DNA from: Methylomonas sp.
GTDB taxonomy: Bacteria; Pseudomonadota; Gammaproteobacteria; Methylococcales; Methylomonadaceae
Direction: 5' to 3'
Assembly: GCA_026990815.1 (NCBI GenBank)
Contig: JALXCS010000384.1
Span: 1-33,865, forward strand
DNA length: 33,865 bases
Below, piece by piece: positions 29,122 through 33,865 of this stretch (positions are counted from its first letter, which is position 1; every line of letters begins with the position of its first letter). The position numbers and the translations under genes are program-made. Under the pieces are notes generated by a model that was not told the origin of the DNA, ran no database searches, and saw nothing but the letters and a program-made list of their open reading frames with translations.

Positions 29122-31155
29122 TTATTGCCCAAACTGCCAGGTTATTTTTCCATAGACTCCTCGTTCAATCGCTATTGCATTCAATGTGGTTTCCTTGGTA
29201 TATTCTAGATGCTGGCTTGCCAATAAATTTTGGCCTACCAGAGATAGCTCAATTCCTGCAACTGGTCTCCATGCCATACGAATATCCAAGGAAACATATT
29301 CTTTTATGGGGTCTTTCTCATTACCAGCATTCAGACTAACCGCAAAATTCCTGTCGACGTATCGAAAAAAAACATCGAGATCAATATCATTTCCAAGGGA
29401 TATAACACTTCGTAAAGAAAACTGTTGCTGAGGACTGGCCCCTAGTTCACTGATAGCTTTTTCGTTGTTAAAATCAGTTTTCAATAAGCTGTAATTCATA
29501 TCCCATCGCCACCAATCTAACATTTGCCAGACAGTTGCTGCTTCAAATCCATAGGTTTTAGCCCTGAGATTATTACTTAAAAAATAAGGTTGCTTAATAT
29601 ATCGACCATTAAAAACCGGCGTACCTAATTCAAGTGACCTCAACTTATTGTAAGTATTAAAAAATGCCGTTATGTCAATTGACACATTTTGTATCCAGGT
29701 TGTTCGGTAGCCAAGTTCATAACTGATCACTTCCTCGGGCTCAAAATTCCTTTGCCCTTCGAATACCAGGGCAACAGGAGGTCTAAAAAATGGAGGAGTC
29801 GTTGTAGCCTGTGGAGGTTCCAGAAATTGCAAAGAAACTATATCATGTTCGAAGCGAGAAGGTGTTCTCACCGCTCTCGATACCGCCCCCCATAACCGAT
29901 GATGACGATGAGGTATCCACAATAACCTGGCAGTTGGTTGTATTTCAAAACCACTATAATCATTATGTTCAAATTTTGACCCTAACGTGAGCCATAACGA
30001 TTCATCGATCAGAGTTATTTCATCCTGAACGAAACCGCTGACTAACTGATCATTTCTACTTGAAGGCAACAATTTGGTGGTAACACTTATATTTGAATCA
30101 TCGTGGCTAAAGCGATAGCCTATTCCCCAAACTAAATCATTCCATCCCAAAAAATCAAACCGATGTTGAAAATCAATATCAAATGTATGCCTGCTTTCTT
30201 TTAAAAAAGCAGATTGCCGTTCATAATAATCATAAAATATTTGTAAAGTAGAATCAGAAGTCGCTGAAAAAGTATGCTGATGACGAAGCAACATATTTCC
30301 ACCAAAAGAATCAACAGTTTCATCCATTCTGTTTCGATAGGGCGACGATACCTGAAACAATGTTGTATCTTGATTGATATGGCTCTGAAAGATATCTCCT
30401 TGCAAAGTTATCGTATCATCAATCGATGGTTGAGAATCCATTCTGAAACCACCTTGAACCTTATCCCATGCATCGCCAGCGGGTCCGCCAGTTTTTTTGG
30501 TATTTTGATCTCGATTAAACCCCATGACATATGCTCTTGCGCTTGTATCATCTGATATCTTCCCGCCATAGCGGAAAGCGCCGAATCCTTGTTCTTCAGT
30601 TCCACCGCCGGCTGTTATTAATCCCCCCTGTGTATCAGAAGAATGTTTGGTTATAATGTTAATCACACCGTTAACAGCATTAGCGCCCCATAGAGTAGCC
30701 CCGGGGCCACGAATTACTTCGATACGTTCAACGTCCTCCAGCATCACATCCTGATTTTCCCAATAAACTCCAGCAAAGGCGCGCGTATAAATACTCCGAC
30801 CATCGATCAAGACCAGTAGTTTATTAGCAAACCTACCATTAAACCCACGTGCAGTCACAGCCCAGGAGTTGGCACTAATGCGGGCAACGTCAAGTCCGGG
30901 TGCCAATCTTAAGGCTTCGGGAATAGAAGTAGCACCAATTCGCTTAATATCTTCATTGGTAATCACAAAAATTGCGGCAGGAGAATCATTAAGAGATTTT
31001 GCTTTTTTTGCAGTTGAGATCACTTCCACATTCAACAGATCTTCAACGCTTAAGCTCATTAGCTCTTCAGAATCAGCGCTTACATAATGGCTGTGAATAA
31101 AAGAAACCACTATCACAATTAGAAACTGGATAATCAGTCGATTTTTTCCGTTCAT
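29122..31155 (-). CDS. TonB-dependent outer membrane receptor
   Basis: Plug domain SLNDSPAAIFVITNEDIKRIGATSIPEALRLAPGLDVAR, VERIEVIRGPGATLWGANAVNGVINIITK; C-terminal beta-barrel ending GKITWQFGQ. Confidence 0.93.
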   Translation of the reverse strand: MNGKNRLIIQFLIVIVVSFIHSHYVSADSEELMSLSVEDLLNVEVISTAKKAKSLNDSPAAIFVITNEDIKRIGATSIPEALRLAPGLDVARISANSWAVTARGFNGRFANKLLVLIDGRSIYTRAFAGVYWENQDVMLEDVERIEVIRGPGATLWGANAVNGVINIITKHSSDTQGGLITAGGGTEEQGFGAFRYGGKISDDTSARAYVMGFNRDQNTKKTGGPAGDAWDKVQGGFRMDSQPSIDDTITLQGDIFQSHINQDTTLFQVSSPYRNRMDETVDSFGGNMLLRHQHTFSATSDSTLQIFYDYYERQSAFLKESRHTFDIDFQHRFDFLGWNDLVWGIGYRFSHDDSNISVTTKLLPSSRNDQLVSGFVQDEITLIDESLWLTLGSKFEHNDYSGFEIQPTARLLWIPHRHHRLWGAVSRAVRTPSRFEHDIVSLQFLEPPQATTTPPFFRPPVALVFEGQRNFEPEEVISYELGYRTTWIQNVSIDITAFFNTYNKLRSLELGTPVFNGRYIKQPYFLSNNLRAKTYGFEAATVWQMLDWWRWDMNYSLLKTDFNNEKAISELGASPQQQFSLRSVISLGNDIDLDVFFRYVDRNFAVSLNAGNEKDPIKEYVSLDIRMAWRPVAGIELSLVGQNLLASQHLEYTKETTLNAIAIERGVYGKITWQFGQ

Positions 31156-31299
31156 GTCTTAAATCAAGTGAATTAACTATAAATTAAGACTAGCAGTTTC
31201 TAAAAAATTGGTAGGGCTAATTTAATACGATAGAATGGTGGATGTTATTGATTGTGAAAGAAATGGAGATTTTATGATACTTCCAAACGATCTTACGGA

Positions 31300-32004
31300 T
31301 CAAAATGGAATATTGAGAATCTGACCGGTTTCTATCAGATTTGGATCTTTCAATTTATCCTTGTTTGCATTAAACAACAACATATATTTATCGCCTGATC
31401 CATATATTTTTTTTGATATTTTATATAATGAATCCCCCTTAAGAACAACAATGGTCTGCCGCTTCTGGGTTTGCTTTTCTTCTGGGCCGGTACTGTTTTC
31501 ATCCAGTGTTGTTTTGCTGACTTCGGCATTAAGCGCCTGTATATATGGATCATTTTGATCACCCCGGGCTAAATTTTTACTGGAACTGACAATATCATTA
31601 ACAACTTTTTCAGCATATTCAGCCATCTCAGGTTGGATATCAGGCTGTTTTTTTTGCTTTAATTCTGCCATTGCCTGACGAACAATATCATGAATTTCAT
31701 CAATCTTGCGTCCTTCCTTTACTCCAGAAGAAATAACCTCGGCCAATTGTTTTTTCTTGTGTTTTTTGCTGCTTTTCCCAGTAAGAATAATTTCCAACTG
31801 ATCACTAATTTTCTTTGCTAGCTCATCAACAGAACCATCAAGAACAACACCTGGTTCAGGCTCACTATCAGTAGTGATAACTTGTGTGGATTTCATTTTG
31901 GTTTTATTTGCCTCGTTACTCAAAGCCTCAATATAAGGATCGGGGGGGGCAGCAACTGCAGACAAAGTCACAAACAAGATTGAAAGTTTGATTAACGTGT
32001 TCAT
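31300..32004 (-). CDS. secreted LysM-domain protein
   Basis: C-terminal IVVLKGDSLYKISKKIYGSGDKYMLLFNANKDKLKDPNLIETGQILNIPF; probable start ATG 32004 (MNTLIKLSILFVTLSAVAA signal peptide) rather than 32058. Confidence 0.85.
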   Translation of the reverse strand: MNTLIKLSILFVTLSAVAAPPDPYIEALSNEANKTKMKSTQVITTDSEPEPGVVLDGSVDELAKKISDQLEIILTGKSSKKHKKKQLAEVISSGVKEGRKIDEIHDIVRQAMAELKQKKQPDIQPEMAEYAEKVVNDIVSSSKNLARGDQNDPYIQALNAEVSKTTLDENSTGPEEKQTQKRQTIVVLKGDSLYKISKKIYGSGDKYMLLFNANKDKLKDPNLIETGQILNIPF

Positions 32005-32021
32005 AGCAAACCTCTTTAATT

Positions 32022-32657
32022 TTATGGAATAACAGTTGTTAATCCTAGCAACTGCCAATCCTGCATACCGCCACGATACCAGAATAATTTATTTTCCGGA
32101 TAGCCAATTTTAATGAGCGCCTTGATTGCCCTGGTCGATTGACCACACCATAATCCATTGCAAAAAAGCATTAATTCGCGGGCCTTTTCAAAATTCCAAC
32201 CACCATCTTTGCTTTTATTCCCCCCTAGTAATTTAAGAATTCGAGATGTGTGGGGATTTTCTGTTCCGGCAGTCAAAATAGGAAACGGGATATTCACAGA
32301 ACCAGGAATAGTGCCTTTTTCGTACCATTGGGGTAATCGGGCATCAATTAATGCACCCTTGCCTTTTTTGACTTGATTATCCAGGAAATTCAACAATTCC
32401 AGCACTCCAACAGTCTGCACCTTGTCTGTAAGCTTGATGGGGTGCACACAAAACGGTGGGCAAGGCCTTGATGTTTTCGCATAACTGTTCGTCAAGCGGT
32501 GTTCCGGATCCTGTGTCCTCATTATTCTGACAATCTGGCCATTGTGCCTAACATCAAGATAAGGAAGATCAGTCGTAATCTTTATTTTTATCTCATCTTC
32601 GGCCTGTATTACCCATGATCCACTTAACATCAAAAAAGTTATCAATATTTTTTTCAT
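32022..32657 (-). CDS. periplasmic rhodanese-like domain protein
   Basis: Signal peptide; ALIDARLPQWYEKGTIPGSVNIPF; active loop LMLFCNGLWCGQSTRAIKALIKIGYPENKLFWYRGGMQDW; extra CPPFC motif. Confidence 0.85.
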   Translation of the reverse strand: MKKILITFLMLSGSWVIQAEDEIKIKITTDLPYLDVRHNGQIVRIMRTQDPEHRLTNSYAKTSRPCPPFCVHPIKLTDKVQTVGVLELLNFLDNQVKKGKGALIDARLPQWYEKGTIPGSVNIPFPILTAGTENPHTSRILKLLGGNKSKDGGWNFEKARELMLFCNGLWCGQSTRAIKALIKIGYPENKLFWYRGGMQDWQLLGLTTVIP

Positions 32658-32965
32658 TGTTGTTGCTCCTCTTTTGCGACTTCGTCTTCTACCGCATTTT
32701 CTACGGCGTCCTGAATTGAATCCTGAACAACTTCGTAAATTGCATCGTTGAATTCATCAATACTCAAAGGCTGGTCTGATTTTTCATCTTCTGATGGTGC
32801 GGAAACAGTAGAAGCAGACTCATCATTTTCATTAACCACAACCGGTTGTTGCGGCGCTTCAGTTTGATTATCCGGTTGTTTTTCAGTTTCACTTTGCTGA
32901 CAACCAATAAGAACCCAAACCAACGGGATAAACAACAATAGTTTGTTGAGGTATTTCATGAACAC
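32654..32965 (-). CDS. small acidic lipoprotein
   Basis: LLLFIPLVWVLIGC lipobox followed by low-complexity acidic sequence; 4-bp overlap with the rhodanese gene start. Confidence 0.75.
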   Translation of the reverse strand: MFMKYLNKLLLFIPLVWVLIGCQQSETEKQPDNQTEAPQQPVVVNENDESASTVSAPSEDEKSDQPLSIDEFNDAIYEVVQDSIQDAVENAVEDEVAKEEQQQ

Positions 32966-33006
32966 TGATCCTCTTTTTGAATATTAATTTATGCCAAACA
33001 GCAATG

Positions 33007-33865
33007 CTAATGTTCTACTTTTTTCATCAAGAATTTTATTGATTTCCGTAACCGTTCAACTGCAGTAGCCAAATCATTAATTTCGTCATTAGATGCCGCA
33101 ACAATCGGCGTTTCAATTTCACCCTTGCTTAATCTTTCAACATCTTCCGAAAAAGCAATCAAGGGTTTGGGAATAACTGCTGAAATAAAGTAAGCAATAA
33201 TAGTTCCCAAAAGCAACAGCACCACCATAACGACAATTAAATTAAAATTAAACCGCTCTGATGGCTGAAAAATAATATCTTTTGGCGATGTAATTATTAA
33301 TATTCCCAACCGCCGCTGATTTTCGTTAATTTTAAGAGGAGCATAACTAATTACCTCTTCAATAGAATTAAGATGGCTAGTTCCTGAAGTATTTTTGAGA
33401 TCATCTTTTGAAATATTTTTATCCGAAAAAAAATTCTCCCCGGTATCCAGATTGGTCTTTCCACTCCAGGCTTTTCCAGGATCAGGATGAAAAAGATAAT
33501 AGCCATCCGAATCAATCAACAATACTTGCATTCCTTTGGGTAATTGACTTGCTGTTTTTTGAAAAATTCTATTCATATCAACATTGAACACCAAAATACC
33601 CTGCGGATTATTTTGCTTGTCAAATACTGTGGTGGCGTAATAAATCGTAGGCTTGAAAGGTTTTACTATTTCGTTCGCCTGTTGACTTAGTTCCAGCACC
33701 GACATATACAAATCACCTTTTTGCAAGCCAATTGTACGCTTAAAAAAATTCATAGCTCTTTTACTTTGCAAATCTGGATCAGAAATATTTCTTATTTTTC
33801 CGTCGACATTCTTAATTCGCACAACTTCCATACCGCCTGAGTCAATAAAACTGATTTGTTGATAC
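33007..33865 (-). CDS. dCache-HAMP sensor protein, partial (5' end outside the window)
   Basis: Frame remains open to the window edge (YQQISFIDSGGMEVVRIKN...); dCache-like GMEVVRI...ATTVFDKQNNPQGILVFNVDMNRIF; TM; HAMP-like IPKPLIAFSEDVERLSKGEIETPIVAASNDEINDLATAVERLRKS; stops after ...KKVEH. Confidence 0.8.
   Translation of the reverse strand, partial: YQQISFIDSGGMEVVRIKNVDGKIRNISDPDLQSKRAMNFFKRTIGLQKGDLYMSVLELSQQANEIVKPFKPTIYYATTVFDKQNNPQGILVFNVDMNRIFQKTASQLPKGMQVLLIDSDGYYLFHPDPGKAWSGKTNLDTGENFFSDKNISKDDLKNTSGTSHLNSIEEVISYAPLKINENQRRLGILIITSPKDIIFQPSERFNFNLIVVMVVLLLLGTIIAYFISAVIPKPLIAFSEDVERLSKGEIETPIVAASNDEINDLATAVERLRKSIKFLMKKVEH

Overview
The window is gammaproteobacterial chromosome. A Methylococcales-like methanotroph is my inference from the hopanoid, CopCD and multiheme cytochrome gene content, not a demonstrated taxonomy. 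The + strand (93-8507) carries a tightly packed run hpnN - hpnO - copC - copD - dxs - apt. An eroded IS3-family transposase relic (minus) follows, then a B12-binding radical SAM protein, then a secreted nine-CxxCH cytochrome with duplicated N-terminal modules and a PKD-like domain, then a secreted 7-repeat FG-GAP protein. After the FG-GAP gene lies a decayed second copy of the 3' end of the cytochrome gene that the ORF track does not reveal. A GFA-family gene (minus) and a lemA/DUF3137 pair come next; the DUF3137 gene has an in-frame TAG at codon 20. From 18432 onward all genes are on the minus strand: SPOR-like protein, coaX, birA, PilZ, PomB/MotB, PomA/MotA, then a ~400 bp intergenic region dense in inverted repeats, then REC-GGDEF-EAL, hybrid histidine kinase, YfiR-like protein, TonB-dependent receptor, and finally a LysM / rhodanese / lipoprotein / dCache-HAMP group cut by the window edge. 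The best candidates for something new are: (i) a YfiBNR-like system apparently rewired through a phosphorelay beside c-di-GMP and flagellar stator genes; (ii) the ~162-bp long inverted repeat followed by a terminator between the GGDEF-EAL gene and pomA; (iii) the cytochrome / FG-GAP locus with its relic; (iv) a sensor that stops directly after its HAMP domain. All calls are by eye from sequence; no database search was run.
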